Below are positions 12,730 through 22,499 of a DNA stretch of 64,000 nt, one piece after another; position 1 is the stretch's first letter, and the number at the start of each line of letters is the position of its first letter. Source of the DNA: Amaranthus tricolor (lineage: Eukaryota > Streptophyta > Magnoliopsida > Caryophyllales > Amaranthaceae); assembly GCF_026212465.1 (NCBI RefSeq), contig NC_080059.1, positions 13,839,273 to 13,903,272 on the forward strand, given 5' to 3'. Below the pieces are notes generated by a model. It was not told the origin of the DNA. It was given only the letters and a program-made list of their open reading frames with translations, and did no database searches. Position numbers and translations under genes: made by a program.

Positions 12730-15700
12730 TATTGTTTTTATCATCATAGATATTGAAAATGAAATGTGTGATTGTCTTTTAAAATGCACGTGTTGATTTT
12801 CATCAATTTTAAATTTATAATCACCTTTTCACAAAAAAATGAATCGTTGAGTAAGAATTTTGGGGTGAAATAAAAATGAAAAAAGTTTTATATATTATAA
12901 AATTTAATTTTAATAATCTGATCACCTTTAGATTATTATCTTGTTAGAGTTCATATGAAATTATTTTAGACAATTTTCACAGTTATATTAGTTTTTTGAT
13001 TTTCTTTTGAAGGAATTTTTCACGTGTAACCTAGTTAAAAGGTTCTCTTATACACTATTTTTAACTTATTTTACTTTTTGAAGTTTTAGCTTTTTGGTCA
13101 AATAATAATAAGGAAAAATCTAACGAAGACCTAGAGATGTTCATTAATAAGAACATTAACATATTTAAAAGAGTAAATTAGAAAACAAATAAAAGATAGA
13201 AATAATAAAAAATACTTTAACCGTGTGATTTAGAAATAAGTTCTAAATTTTGTAATATATTAGATAATATTAAATATATTTATATAACTTAAAGTCAATA
13301 TATATATATAAGTTTATTATTTAAATTGAATTATATCCTTATTAACGAATGCTGGTAGAACATTCATTAGCAAGTTCCTAATTATAATACAGAAATAATT
13401 TATTTAGTTTTAAAACAAAACTCTAATACCACCTCTAAAGCCCCCTATCATGCAAAAATTAGACTTTAATTGGTGATGCTAACAAAAAAAGTTTAGGGTT
13501 CTTATAACAAAAATAAGTCTTTGTTCAATATTCAAGTTTCATTTTGTCATTCCTCATTTTTGCAACCATGATTTAGTTTACTATTTTGTTTTTTTAGTTC
13601 GTTATGAATTTTAAATTTGTTATTTAGATGAAAATATGATTTGAATTGAACTAAAAAGTCAAATCAAATAAATTTAACTTAACTGATTTTAATTGTGACC
13701 AAATTAATTTGAATTTAGATTGAAAAATCAAAAGCAAATTAAATTTGATTTGATATTGTTTCGTCAAAAAACTTTACCACAAACCTAACTTTCACCCATA
13801 ATCGAGAATACTTGACAAGCACACAAAACTACCTCTCTTTAATCGTGACACTTGAAATTTTCCAAACTTTTTAGTATAATGTATGATTTAACTTACTTCT
13901 GTTGCGCTCTATTGTTTTATGGTAAATTAAACACAAATTATAGGAAATTCACTTTTAAAAATTTCATCTTTTACTGGTTATTTTTTTAAAATTTCATTTT
14001 TTGGTTATTTTTAAAAAATCTAACCTTTGCACCTCATTTTATTTTAAAGATCTAAATAACATACAACCTGATTTCCACCCCAACCTAATCACCTCCCCTT
14101 CCCTAACCTCCACCACCACTTTGCCCTTGAAAATCGCATCCTCCCCTTGTTACCCTTTTCCATCACCACCACCACCACCACCTTGTAATGTTCCACTCCC
14201 TTACCATGATAATGCCCTTTTTAGAATAATTTCTGGGGTTTTAATGTATTGTTGTGTTTGACAATAAATATTTCATCTTAAATTATATTGAAAATGATAA
14301 GGTTTGGAAAGTTATTCTTAAATCCTCAACTTTAAGTACTTTAAAAACAACCGTGAAATTGATCCAAATCAAAATTTAAAAATTTATAATTTGCCAAATA
14401 ATAAATTTAAGTTAATTTCAGATTTTCAAATAAAATTATAGTTCCCAAACATAACATATAGGGTTTTCAATAGTGTGAGTTAACAAATGGGATTCTATTA
14501 AAGAGATTAAAAGTTCTAGGGAGAGAGACGAATGAGGTGGTCAGGCCGGGTTCTGAACTCATTCCGGATAGTCAACCGCATAGGCCTTGATAAAAAGGGC
14601 CCGATATATAAATGCTTCAGTAATATTTATTCTACACGTAGCGCGGTTGGCATGAAGATTTCCATTTTACATAGGTGGTCAAGGGTTCGACCCTTGGCAA
14701 TAAACTTTTTGGCAAAATATAAAAGCCCTCTTTCATCCATATTTGAGAATGTAAGTCGGTTAATTTTAATTTTGTTATATTCCCAATATATCTCCATCTT
14801 TATTTCTCAATCATCCCACCAATTTAATTCTTATTTTTTGATCTCTTCTTTGAACATAAAATTATATGTAAATCATCAATTCATTTTCCATTCATTTATT
14901 TTCATATGAGACCATTTATTCTACCTTTCTCTTTTTTAATTTTCAAGTTATCATTATTCAATGAATATCAATATATAATGTTCTGGGTTGTCTTAGATTG
15001 GTTTCGATTGGGGCATTTCTTATTTATGCTCATACTTATCTTCATCATTCCAAGAATGTATAAATTGCTCTTCATACTAAGTGGGTAATTCTCTTATTCT
15101 AGAAATTAGATATGATATTTTTGTTCATTATTATATTTTTTAGATTTAATTTCTGCTTTGTTTGGATTTTTTTTTTTGCCTACAAGTATAACAGTAATTT
15201 GCAAATTTGTTTATTACTGTACTTTTTATCTAGATATATGAAGTATTTGACTTTAAAATTGGTCTTTGTCATATTTTAATAGTTATAGTCATATTTTAAT
15301 ATTTTTAGTTTTATAACATTATTAATTATTTATTATGTTATTCGTTTCTTATTTTGATTTTTTATGTCTAGTTAGCTGCATTTATAATTTGATATTTTGT
15401 CAATTGTAGATTATTTTTATTCAAGGGCCTCAATTTTTTCAAATAATTATAATTTAAATAGGGCTTTGAAATTTTTTGCTCCGCCTCGTTATGGTGGTGT
15501 GATAGATGTTGGTTGATTATGAAGATGGAAAAGATAGAGGGATAGAGAGAGATGGTTATGGTGGTTTGGTGTTGATTCATTTGAAGATGAAAGAGAGAGG
15601 GAAGGGAGGTGGCTATGGCTGATGGTTATTGCAAGGATTTGGTTTAGGGAAGGTAGCTTTAATGGAGGGTGTTTTTAGGGCCGCATTGGGGTGGCCGTGG

Positions 15701-18700
15701 GTGGTGGTTGGCCGTGAAGGTGGGAGGCATGGAGGGAGGGGATGGGTGTTGATGTGTTTTTATTTTTTTAGTTTCTATAAATAATTATGAAGTAACAAAT
15801 AAGAATGTGGCATGTGTCAATGATTGTTTTTTAAAAGAAAACCGGCTTCTACATGTCAAGAGAATAGGAAAGATCTTTAAAACAAAATATGGTGCAAGAA
15901 TCGAACATTTAAAAAATAATCATAAGGTGAGATTTATAAAAGACAGATATCAAAAAGTTTTCGGAATTTTGCACTCAACATAAGACAATAATTACATCAT
16001 TGCATCTTAAGCCTATGTTAAAAGCTTTCAAGAAATTTAAAAATTTATAGGAGAAAATCAATCAACAGTGTGTGAGTAGACTAATACAGTGCCCCTTATG
16101 GGCACCCATCTATCTGTGTTTAGAACAATCTTCTACTTATTCTTTACCAAATGTTTTTAGAAAAAACCACAAAAAATAATTTCTTTTTTATAAAAAAAAC
16201 ACAGTACAAATATAATAAATCTCCTCCACCGCAGCTAAATAATGTGAAGTATTACTTTACTGAAGATTTTGAAATATTCTCTAGAACAGTCAAAAGTTTC
16301 TAGTGAATATATATACGGATAATTAGAGATGTTCATCTGAGTATATTATTTTTTGAATATATTTTAATTTTTAAATTTATGTAAAAATATTATAGTTACA
16401 ATTAGAAGTTCATCATCACATGTATCATTATAAAGTCAAGTCATATCATGTTAATATTTAAGTTGATCAAAATGAACAACTAATAATGATAAAATAAATT
16501 AAATACAAAAGGAAAAGAAGAAAAATCACCCACAAGACATAAAGAAGGAAAAATAAACAAAAAAATCAATTATTTATTTGGAAGCGGATAAAATCGATGC
16601 TTCTTCTATTATGCTCGTGAATCAATGGATTAGGGTTAGAAACCAAAAAAATCCACACTAATTATTGGCGTATAATATTAATTATTATTATTATTAATTA
16701 ATTTTTATACATAAAAACGTAAACTTCTAGACTCCTGTAGGAGACCATCAAGTCGTAGGAGGAAAGAGAAATGTATAATACTCCAAATCTGGACAGTTGA
16801 CCAATTATTTATTCTAAAATTTTAATTTCCTCATATACTTAATTTTTTGGCTGTTTACTTTTTTGGGATGATAGGAAAATTAAAGTCAAAATCAAAATCA
16901 ATTATTAAAACACATCAGATTTATCACATAGCTGCAAAATGATGCATTAACCATATATACCCTACAAATTTGTTTAAGTACATAGAAATTGAACATTTTT
17001 AATAGTTATTTCTAGAGGTGTTCACCTGGATCAGATATTTCAAATTCATTTAAAATTGAGTTATGTTGCGTCCACATTGATTTTTAAACGGGTGTTTGGC
17101 ATGTACGACTTGAGGAAAAGAATGGGATTTTGTCCCAAAAATAAAGTTTAAATCTTTATTTGTTTAAAGGGAATAAGGATAAAAAATGAGATTAAAAATT
17201 GAGAAAGTCCCTAAGAAATGTCTTTAAAGAGGGTGATATTTTAGTTGAGACTTTTATTTTTATCTCTTTCTTTCAAGTTTCTAACATGACAAACAAGAAA
17301 TGCAATTTTTTTTAATCTTCGAGGTCTCATATTAAAAGTTTCATATTAAAGACTCACAAATCCAAACACCTTTCAAGTGTTTTTGAATTCATTTTAATAT
17401 CAATTCAAATTGAATTCGATTACAAAATCTAATTGACAATCATCGGACCGACTTAACACACTACCTCTAAGCACCAGTATATTAAAATGTTCTATGGTAC
17501 AAAAATCTATAAATGAAGAGCCTTAAATGTAAATTTATATCAGTCTGCTATTGATTTTTATTTTCTTTACTTTGTTATTTTTTTAGTCTTTGAATTTTTG
17601 AAGTGGGATAGAAAAATTATAGTGTATTTTTACATGATATATAGGGAGCGAGACAGCAATAGTACCTGTGGAAAACACATTTACTCGGCCATTACTAATG
17701 ACGTTGAGCTGAGCTTCAATCCTGCGCATAAAATCCATGGCTTCTTGCACTGGTCGTGTTAACTCCTCTCTATACTTAACCAGCATATCATAATATGCTT
17801 CCTACCCAGATTTTCAAATTAACATGTGTCAGAATTATTGTTATTAACCAATCATTTGTTCTCTACAAAAAATATTAATTAATTTCTCCCTTTGAATTTG
17901 CTTAAACTAAGCCTATAAAACATTTTACATTATTATGTATAATATACCAATTTTAAATGGAAAAATGGATTAAAAAACGCCAAGAATAATACTCCTCCTA
18001 TTCAATCTACTTGTCTCATTTATCTTTTTCACGTTTGTTGAGACAACATTTTAATTTTTAATATCACCGATTGGACAAAATTAAAAATTATAAAAAGTTG
18101 ATATTTTTTGCATGACGAATGAAATAAGATATCATTTGACTGTATTTAAACATATAGATGAAAATAAAGATATATATTAAGAATGATTAGTAAAGAGTAA
18201 CTATAAAGTAAATAAACAAATAGGAAAAATATAAGAGAGTAGGATATCCTTTGTTTTTATATAAGTATTAAAAAATTTGAAAAAAGTAATTGATTTGAAT
18301 TTATTAATTAGGTTGAATAGTTCACCATAAACTGGTCAAGTTCTGGATCTTTAGAAGGGTCTCTAGAATTGGAGAAGGAAGCCCTTTGTCTTGCTTCAAA
18401 CTCTTGCTGTGCCGCCGCCAGCCGTGCCGCCACTTCTGGTGGAGCTCCCACCTTATCACATATCATCAAACAAAAACCCAACATCTCATTACAATTTTTA
18501 GTTAATAGGAAGTATGTATATATATATATATATATAGGTTCTTCATATTTTCTTTAAATCTATCAACTTAAAGTTTAGGTCATTACACTAGCTAGGTCAA
18601 AAAAATATAGCAATCTGACTCAAACAAAGAAATTAGTCACGAAAGTGAACTAATTTTTTCATTTCTTACAAATTTAACAATCTAATTGAGAGGGATTAGC

Positions 18701-19032
18701 AAGTCGGCAAAATAAAATCTAATTTTTTCGAATAGTAAAAAATATAACAATCTGACCGAAACGGACTAGTTGGTCTCACCAAGGTGAACATTAATTGTTA
18801 GCACGAGTCGCCAAAAAAATAAAATTTTAATGAAAGTGGAAATTTAATTAATTTAGCAAATTTAATTAAATATGATGATGATAAGAATGAGCTATGTAAA
18901 GTGAAAAAGGTACCTTTTGGCAAGCAAGGTAAGCTTCCAAGAGGTTGGAATATTGAGGATGAGAAATGATCTTTGCTTTAATAGCATCAACTTCATGACT
19001 ATTCCCATGATTACTATTATTATCATCATTAA

Positions 19033-19070
<38 letters not shown>

Positions 19071-19411
19071 GTTTCTTGATCTTGATGATGGTGTTGTTGT
19101 TGAAGATGAGGATGAAGGGAAGATGGTGTGGGTGAGTCAACTCGGCCACAACTCGTGAGTAATGGGTACTGAAATCTAGGAAAATGTTGGTGAGTTGTTC
19201 CAGCTTCAGTCTTAACAACTGAAGGTTGAAGATGAAAACTTGATTGATGATGATGAAATGGATTATTTCTTCCGACATATGATGATGATGGAGATGTTGA
19301 AGATGAATTATTTGGACCCAAGATTGATGATGTCACATATGAAAAATTCCCTCTTTGTTGATGATGATGTTCTCCATTGTTATCACTCAATTCATGACTA
19401 TAATCTTCCAT
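1920..19411 (-). CDS. KNAT1: Class I KNOX homeobox transcription factor, KNAT1/BREVIPEDICELLUS type
   Basis: Five exons: 19411-18914, 18451-18326, 17801-17666, 3196-2943 and 2123-1920. All junctions are GT-AG and join to an open frame of 405 residues. Domains in order: a His-rich N-terminus with 12 consecutive His; KNOX1 from about residue 141, beginning in exon 1 and running into exon 2; KNOX2 in exon 3 (residues 209-253); a Glu-rich linker; ELK from residue 287; then a TALE homeodomain (about 309-371) with the PYP loop at the exon 4 end and WFINQR in exon 5. Class I KNOX proteins bind DNA with BELL partners and keep meristem cells undifferentiated. The tail ending [16 protein letters not shown] resembles Arabidopsis KNAT1/BP (398 residues) rather than STM, as does the linker [19 protein letters not shown]. 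Introns are 462, 524, about 14,469 and 819 bp; the huge third intron is loaded with transposons. No frameshift or stop is seen, so the gene looks functional. Orthology (BP versus a recent paralogue) is inferred. Confidence 0.95.
2186..2472 (-). mobile_element. Diverged TRIM/SMART-like element in KNOX intron 4
   Basis: Minus-orientation copy of the small LTR family best preserved at 22219-22494. The recognisable core at 2342-2386 is the primer-site/internal segment (complement of the GGTTCGAATCTC and AGAAGCC blocks). Half-LTR matches flank it: GATATGTTATATACTCTAA-like sequence at about 2209-2232, and GCCTAAAATATGTTATATA at 2447-2465. It is heavily mutated and lies directly against the next copy. 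Confidence 0.6.
2473..2626 (+). mobile_element. TRIM/SMART-like element with inverted second LTR half, KNOX intron 4
   Basis: Plus-orientation LTR at 2473-2541, ending TTTTTGACA, then TAGTATCAGAGCCAG (primer-site match) and GAGTTCGAATCTC. Instead of a direct right LTR it ends AATGGTTAAGGC...ATTCTCTAACA (2592-2626), an inverted half LTR, so the whole insertion folds back. No TSD was seen. Confidence 0.6.
2943..3196 (-). CDS. KNAT1: KNOX exon 4 (acidic linker, ELK, homeodomain helices 1-2)
   Basis: The acceptor AAATAG restores the phase-1 codon. Translation gives an SSEEEEEN acidic stretch, then [19 protein letters not shown], the ELK domain and the homeodomain up to WPYPS, where a GTATGT donor follows. 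The split inside the homeodomain after PYPS is the conserved KNOX intron position. Confidence 0.95.
4580..4904. mobile_element. Stowaway-type MITE in KNOX intron 3
   Basis: Terminal inverted repeats: TACTTCCTCCGTTCCATAAT at 4580 and its near-complement ATTATGGAACGGATGAAGTA at 4885-4904. TA is at both ends as target duplication. The CTCCGTTCC motif is the classic Stowaway (Tc1/mariner) terminus. Interior is AT-rich and non-coding, 325 bp. Confidence 0.85.
5474..5756 (-). mobile_element. TRIM/SMART-like LTR element with palindromic LTR, KNOX intron 3
   Basis: A 283 bp insertion flanked by a perfect 5 bp TSD ATCAA (5469-5473 and 5757-5761). In minus orientation the LTR is at 5685-5756, then the primer-site-like ATGATATCAGAAGCC, an internal B-box-like GGTTCGAATTTC, and the purine tract GTGAGGGGGCG. 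The other LTR (5474-5559) is abnormal: it begins TGTTAGATTATATAACATAT, reaches the central palindrome AGCTTAAGCTTATGG and then returns along the opposite strand to ATATGTTATATACTATAACA. Size and layout fit small terminal-repeat retrotransposons in miniature. Confidence 0.85.
6126..6437. mobile_element. CACTA-like MITE copy (family shared with 48489-48898)
   Basis: Long similarity to 48489-48898, including CTACTACTTTAAATTTCTAA-type and AATATCACTATAGACTATA-type blocks. Its right end TTATTGTAGCG corresponds to TTTTGTTGTAGTG in the other copy, the complement of a CACTACAACAAAA-like CACTA terminus. The left terminus is not resolved, so CACTA assignment is tentative. Confidence 0.55.
7773..8275. 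mobile_element. Two Stowaway family fragments in opposite orientation
   Basis: 7773-7960 carries the core TTAATCTATAAGTTAAAACA, then GTCAAGTGGGATCTTGTT, in plus orientation. 8086-8275 carries the same family reversed (AACTTATAGATTAAAAT) and ends with the Stowaway terminus ATAGGAGGGAGTA. The core is the same as in the complete copies at 8855, 17990, 46485 and 54890. Confidence 0.6.
8855..9118. mobile_element. Stowaway-type MITE in KNOX intron 3
   Basis: 264 bp with long terminal inverted repeats: ATGTCTCATTTACTTTTTGA near the left end against TCAAAAAAATAAATAAGACA near the right end. TA is at both borders. It shares the family core at about 8935-9000 with the 46485 copy. Confidence 0.75.
10190..10444. 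mobile_element. Possible hAT-type element end
   Basis: A GC-rich island of repeated GGCCC units (10402-10435) in AT-rich DNA, ending CATACCCTA. This resembles the GGGCC-rich subterminal region and TAGGGTATG terminus seen in some hAT non-autonomous elements. The opposite end was not found. Confidence 0.3.
10970..11246. mobile_element. MITE with GTTTGACAAATTAGC termini
   Basis: Left end TTCAACCGACAAATGGCTAA and right end TTAGC/ATTTGTCAAACATA are inverted repeats with a few mismatches. The interior contains AATAAGCTGTTTCGACCAG motifs common in short plant MITEs. About 277 bp; TSD unclear. Confidence 0.5.
12600..12733. repeat. (ATT)n compound microsatellite
   Basis: More than 100 bp of ATT/TTA triplets, interrupted once near 12665-12690, within KNOX intron 3. 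Confidence 0.95.
13944..15970. mobile_element. MULE-like element of about 2 kb with roughly 100 bp inverted ends, KNOX intron 3
   Basis: 13944-14052 and 15875-15970 are inverted repeats. The best block is TTGCACCTCATTTTATTTTA, then AAGATCT, against AGATCTTTAAAACAAAATAT, then GGTGCAAG. Outer parts match at perhaps 70-75 percent by eye. The interior has no long ORF; it contains a C-rich stretch (14080-14190), a SINE-like segment (14634-14735) and a GA/GGT-rich stretch (15480-15765). Long diverged ends without a known terminal motif fit a non-autonomous Mutator-like element. TSD not identified. Confidence 0.5.
14634..14735 (+). mobile_element. tRNA-like (SINE-like) Pol III promoter segment
   Basis: GTAGCGCGGTTGGCATG resembles an A box and GGGTTCGACCCTTGGC a B box, about 40 bp apart as in tRNA-derived SINEs. 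It sits inside the MULE-like element. No poly(A) tail or TSD was recognised. Confidence 0.4.
17013..17469. mobile_element. hAT-type MITE carrying a nested MITE, KNOX intron 3
   Basis: Ends TAGAGGTGTTCAC (left) and CACTACCTCTA (right) are short inverted repeats of the TAGxGGTG type frequent in hAT elements. Within it, 17090-17370 is bounded by GGGTGTTTGG and CCAAACACC, suggesting a second insertion. TSDs not clear. Confidence 0.4.
17666..17801 (-). CDS. KNAT1: KNOX exon 3 (KNOX2)
   Basis: Translation [17 protein letters not shown] continues the KNOX2 domain. The exon ends with one extra base (phase 1) at donor GTACTATTG, opening the 14.5 kb third intron. Confidence 0.93.
17990..18241. mobile_element. 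Stowaway-type MITE in KNOX intron 2
   Basis: Left end TACTCCTCCTATTCAATCTA and right end AAATATAAGAGAGTA are imperfect inverted repeats with TA at both borders. The interior is the family core in reverse orientation (GACTGTATTTAAACATATAG). It occupies about half of intron 2. Confidence 0.65.
18326..18451 (-). CDS. KNAT1: KNOX exon 2 (end of KNOX1)
   Basis: 42 codons, phase 0 at both ends, acceptor ...ATAAG and donor GTGAAC. Translation opens [11 protein letters not shown] and closes DPELDQFM, both hallmarks of class I KNOX proteins. Confidence 0.93.
18914..19411 (-). CDS. KNAT1: KNOX exon 1 (start, His-rich region, first part of KNOX1)
   Basis: 166 codons from ATG at 19411; the start MEDYSHE resembles the KNAT1 start MEEY. 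It ends in phase 0 after ...YLACQK, then a GTACCT donor. A CAT/GAT trinucleotide run at about 19032-19069 encodes 12 His and is likely to vary in length between alleles. Confidence 0.93.
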
Positions 19412-20285
19412 TTAATTCAATAAGATCCAACTTCTAATTACAAAACTAATCACAACCCAAATAACCAAAAAAAAAAAAAAACCTTTTTTGATGTTGTGAT
19501 TAAACCCACCAAAAATACACATCTAAAAAAAACCCTAAATTTTTTTAGAAACAAAGCTTTAGAGCTGAATACATTGTGTATGACGATAATGAAAAGATCG
19601 GAGACCAAGAAAGTTGGGAAATATTAAAAATTGTAGATTTGATGAATTGGGTTAGAATGAGGAGTATAGTATGATGAAAAAGATAGGGTTAATTAAGAAA
19701 AGGATTAATTAGTCATATATATGGTGAAGTTGTAGTGCAAAAGAGCAGCCATAACTGTACGGATAACACAAGTATGAAATGAGTAGTATAATATTAGAAA
19801 CAAATTGATGATAGATGTAGAAAATAGTGATGGCTTTTCTCAAGTTTGGGGAGAGTTGAGACTTGGGAGGATGCAATATTGATAAAGCTAAGATGATTCC
19901 TTTTCTTTATGAACCATATACTCCTCCGTTGCTTTGTATTTATCTCTTTTAATTATTTTTTATAATAGTTTTTTTAGTTAAATAAGATAAATTTTAAGAT
20001 ACCGAAACAATATAAATTAAATAGTATTTAAATTACTAGCCAGGTAAATCAAAGACATAATACTCTTTTGAAGATAATGACACATTAAACATTTGTTTAT
20101 TTTGATTAGTATAAAGAATTGATTATTTTGGAAAATTTTGGCTAATGAATTGTGGGCCAATTAAGCATAATTAACTATTCTACCAACTGTTATTACTGAT
20201 TAGATGTTACTCCTTCCATTTTTTTATATAATAATTGTGTCTTTTGGTTGTTATTTGTTAACGATCAATTTTAACTAGGTTTTGT
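19412..20285 (-). promoter_or_regulatory. KNOX upstream region (5' UTR and proximal promoter)
   Basis: About 870 bp of unique AT-rich sequence between the KNOX ATG and the foldback element. The best TATA-like string on the minus strand is CATATATATGAC at about 19711-19722, 300 bp upstream of the ATG; this is only a candidate. No other signal could be assigned. Confidence 0.3.
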
Positions 20286-20812
20286 TATAAATTTCAAGGG
20301 AATTCCATATGATAGTATTGAATTTTCATAAAATGCCAGTGAATTTTCATAAAATGTCAGTGGTAGCATTTTTGTAAGATTTTTTCACATGGTAGCATTC
20401 AATTTATGCCTTATCTAACCACTGTAGTATTTTTCGTTAAGTTCTTGTCAATTTCCGTTTAATTCACCATTTTGATTTTTCTACCCTTATTAAGTGTTAG
20501 TTCTTGTCTTTATAATTTACCCTAAACATTTGAGAGCGTTAATGTATTAAACGTCAAAATGGTGAATTAAATATTTGAGAGCATAAAAATAGTTTAGGAC
20601 AAATTATAAAGACAACAACCAACACTTAATAGAGAGTAGAAATGTCAAAATGGTGAATTAAACGGAAATTGACAAGAATTTAACGGAAAATACTACGAAA
20701 GTTAGATAAGGCATAAACTGGATACTACCTCGTAGAAAAATCTTACAAAAATGCTACCACTGATATTTCATGAAATTCGATGTTACCATGTAAAAATTTC
20801 CAAAATTTCAAC
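20286..20812. mobile_element. Long inverted-repeat (foldback) element upstream of KNOX
   Basis: Left arm about 20286-20515 and right arm about 20590-20812 are complementary over more than 150 bp. Matching blocks include TCAGTGGTAGCATTTTTGTA with its complement near 20748-20766, and TTCCGTTTAATTCACCATTT with AAATGGTGAATTAAACGGAA at 20648-20667. The spacer is about 75 bp and no ORF is present. It fits a foldback MULE or other hairpin MITE; superfamily not settled. Confidence 0.8.
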
Positions 20813-21199
20813 TGACATATTTAATTATATTAATAGTGTGAAAAAAAATACAATAACAATGATCACACAAATTGTTTATAGGTCATTGTTGATATATTTT
20901 AACCCTTACCTAAATAAGTTACTTGATCCCAACAAGTCCTGAAACTTGTAAAATGAAAATGGCCCATGTATGGTTATTGGTTAAGTTAATAGGTTGTTTC
21001 CGAAGTTCGTTTCCTAGGATATAACTAATCAAACACATTTATAATCCGCCATAAATTTCAAAAAATAACTTGTTATTAGTGGCAAGTATGAGATCATGTA
21101 TATAAGGAGCGTAATTTACACTTTCCTAATGATTGAGTGAATAGGATATTGGTAAGGTTTGGATCACAACGACTCTTAAAACTTAAAAATGAAATATCA

Positions 21200-21720
21200 A
21201 CACTAAACTGTAGGAAAGTGCTAAAATTAGGTTGATATTATTATGTGAATTATTCATTGAATATTATGTGATTATTGTAATATATTTTGTTACCTTCTTT
21301 AAATGGTTTTTTTTATGTATAAATAGAGGTTGTATTAGCTTAATTAAATCAATACAGACAGTATTCAAAACTCATTTTTCGCATTATTTATTTCTTTATA
21401 AGGTATCCGAGTCAATGGTTCGATCAAAAATTAAAAATAATTGGTCTGAAAAGAATAGCGTTCCTACCCTAATTGACTACTCTCACATGCGAACTTGACA
21501 GGGGTTCCCATGTGAGGGGGTGTTCGATGATTTATCCCACATCGACAAATTAAAGATGGTGTGCACACTTTATAAGCTATTGGAGACCTTCTTCTCATTG
21601 CCATATGATTTTTAGATAATGTATATGTCCTTGGCATATGAAATGTGTGCACCTCGTATCTTCCCAATAATTATTGACATTCATAATAAGTTTAGCTTTA
21701 ATATAAACAACTAAGACTTT
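21200..21720 (+). mobile_element. LTR-retrotransposon boundary fragments
   Basis: At 21318 TATAAATAGAGGTTGT resembles an LTR TATA box. It leads to AAGGTATCCGAGTC at 21400, a degenerate Met-tRNA primer site. About 110 bp further, GTGAGGGGG at 21512 (a purine tract) precedes TGTTCGATGATTTATCCCAC at 21521, which looks like an LTR start. The two LTR-like pieces do not match each other, so these are remnants, possibly of two elements. Confidence 0.4.
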
Positions 21721-22218
21721 GGGGCAATTCGGTCATAATTTAGTAAGCTAGAAGTCAAAAATGAAATATCAAGACTTAACATTGTCGCTTTGGCTATTCA
21801 AATCCTTTTTCCGGTTTCATTCATCACTTATCTTATATTCATCAATCACGAATTTTGTTTGATTTACAGATCAATTTCATTAGACTCTGTGTGAACCGGA
21901 ACATAGTGAGTAGTTTCTAGAGAGAAAGAGAGGCTTTCCTAAGTTTTGGTTTTCCTCTCCCTTGGAGGGCCTTACGCCATTCGGCGGTTCCTACTTCGGT
22001 TCTGGCTTGCTGTGGCTTCATTTTGGTTTAGGTCTCTCTTTAGTGTTTTAAAGTTTGGCGTCTCTTTTTTTTTAAAATCTGGTTTGCAGGGTTTTTTCGA
22101 TTGGTCTTTAACTATTAGCTGGGTTGAGGCGCAAGGTAGTAGTGGTGGCGTAGGATTGCCTTTTGGGTGTTATTGGCCGGTGTCTCTTTACGGTTCAACA
22201 TTTTTCATCTATTGATTT

Positions 22219-22494
22219 TGTTAGAGTATATAATATATCCTGGAACCTCAACCATAAGCTTAAGTTTTTGGTTGAGTTGGTTCCTTGACATGATATTAGA
22301 AGCCAATGTGACAAGAGGTCACGGGTTCGAATCTCAATTACCCCTCATTTAAAGTAGAATATTCAGCGCATATGCGCATTCACACTTCTAGCCGAATGGA
22401 CTCTTATGTGAGGGGCGTGTTAGAGTATGTAATATATCCTGGAGCCTCCACCATAAGCTTTAGCAAAGCTTATGGTTGAGTTGATTCCTTGACA
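22219..22494 (+). mobile_element. Intact TRIM/SMART-like small LTR element, 276 bp
   Basis: LTRs at 22219-22290 (72 bp) and 22418-22494 (77 bp), both TGTTAGAGTAT...TTGACA, flank an interior of 127 bp. A TGATATTAGAAGCCA primer-site match follows the left LTR and GTGAGGGGCG (purine tract) precedes the right LTR. A perfect 5 bp TSD GATTT (22214-22218, 22495-22499) proves insertion as a unit. The internal GGTTCGAATCTC looks like a tRNA B box. It encodes no protein, so it must use proteins from another element. The right LTR contains a small extra hairpin, ACCATAAGCTTT, three bases, AAAGCTTATGGT. Confidence 0.9.
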
Positions 22495-22499
22495 GATTT

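Larger units (their letters stand above)
3197..17665 (-). other. KNOX intron 3, about 14.5 kb
   Basis: Donor GTACTA at 17665 and acceptor AATAG at 3197. Its position between the KNOX2 and ELK exons equals the large intron known in class I KNOX genes, where insertions or duplications alter expression in maize Knotted1 and barley Hooded. Here it holds at least ten MITE or TRIM insertions and no host coding sequence. Stretches 3200-4579, 5757-6125, 6438-7772, 9119-10190, 11247-12599, 12734-13943 and 15971-17012 show only AT-rich sequence with no recognisable feature. Confidence 0.9.

Noticed and set aside
14001..14261. 86-residue Pro-rich ORF
   Set aside because: A C-rich low-complexity stretch (CACCACCACC) inside a non-autonomous MULE-like element; no homology evident.
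18892..19278. Ile-rich and Met-rich ORFs around the KNOX first exon
   Set aside because: Out-of-frame readings of the CAT repeat. The His-rich frame joins to conserved KNOX exons.
22318..22335. tRNA gene or SINE suggested by GGTTCGAATCTC
   Set aside because: The B-box-like word lies inside the TRIM interior between a primer site and a purine tract, bounded by LTRs and a 5 bp TSD. No A box at proper distance and no cloverleaf.
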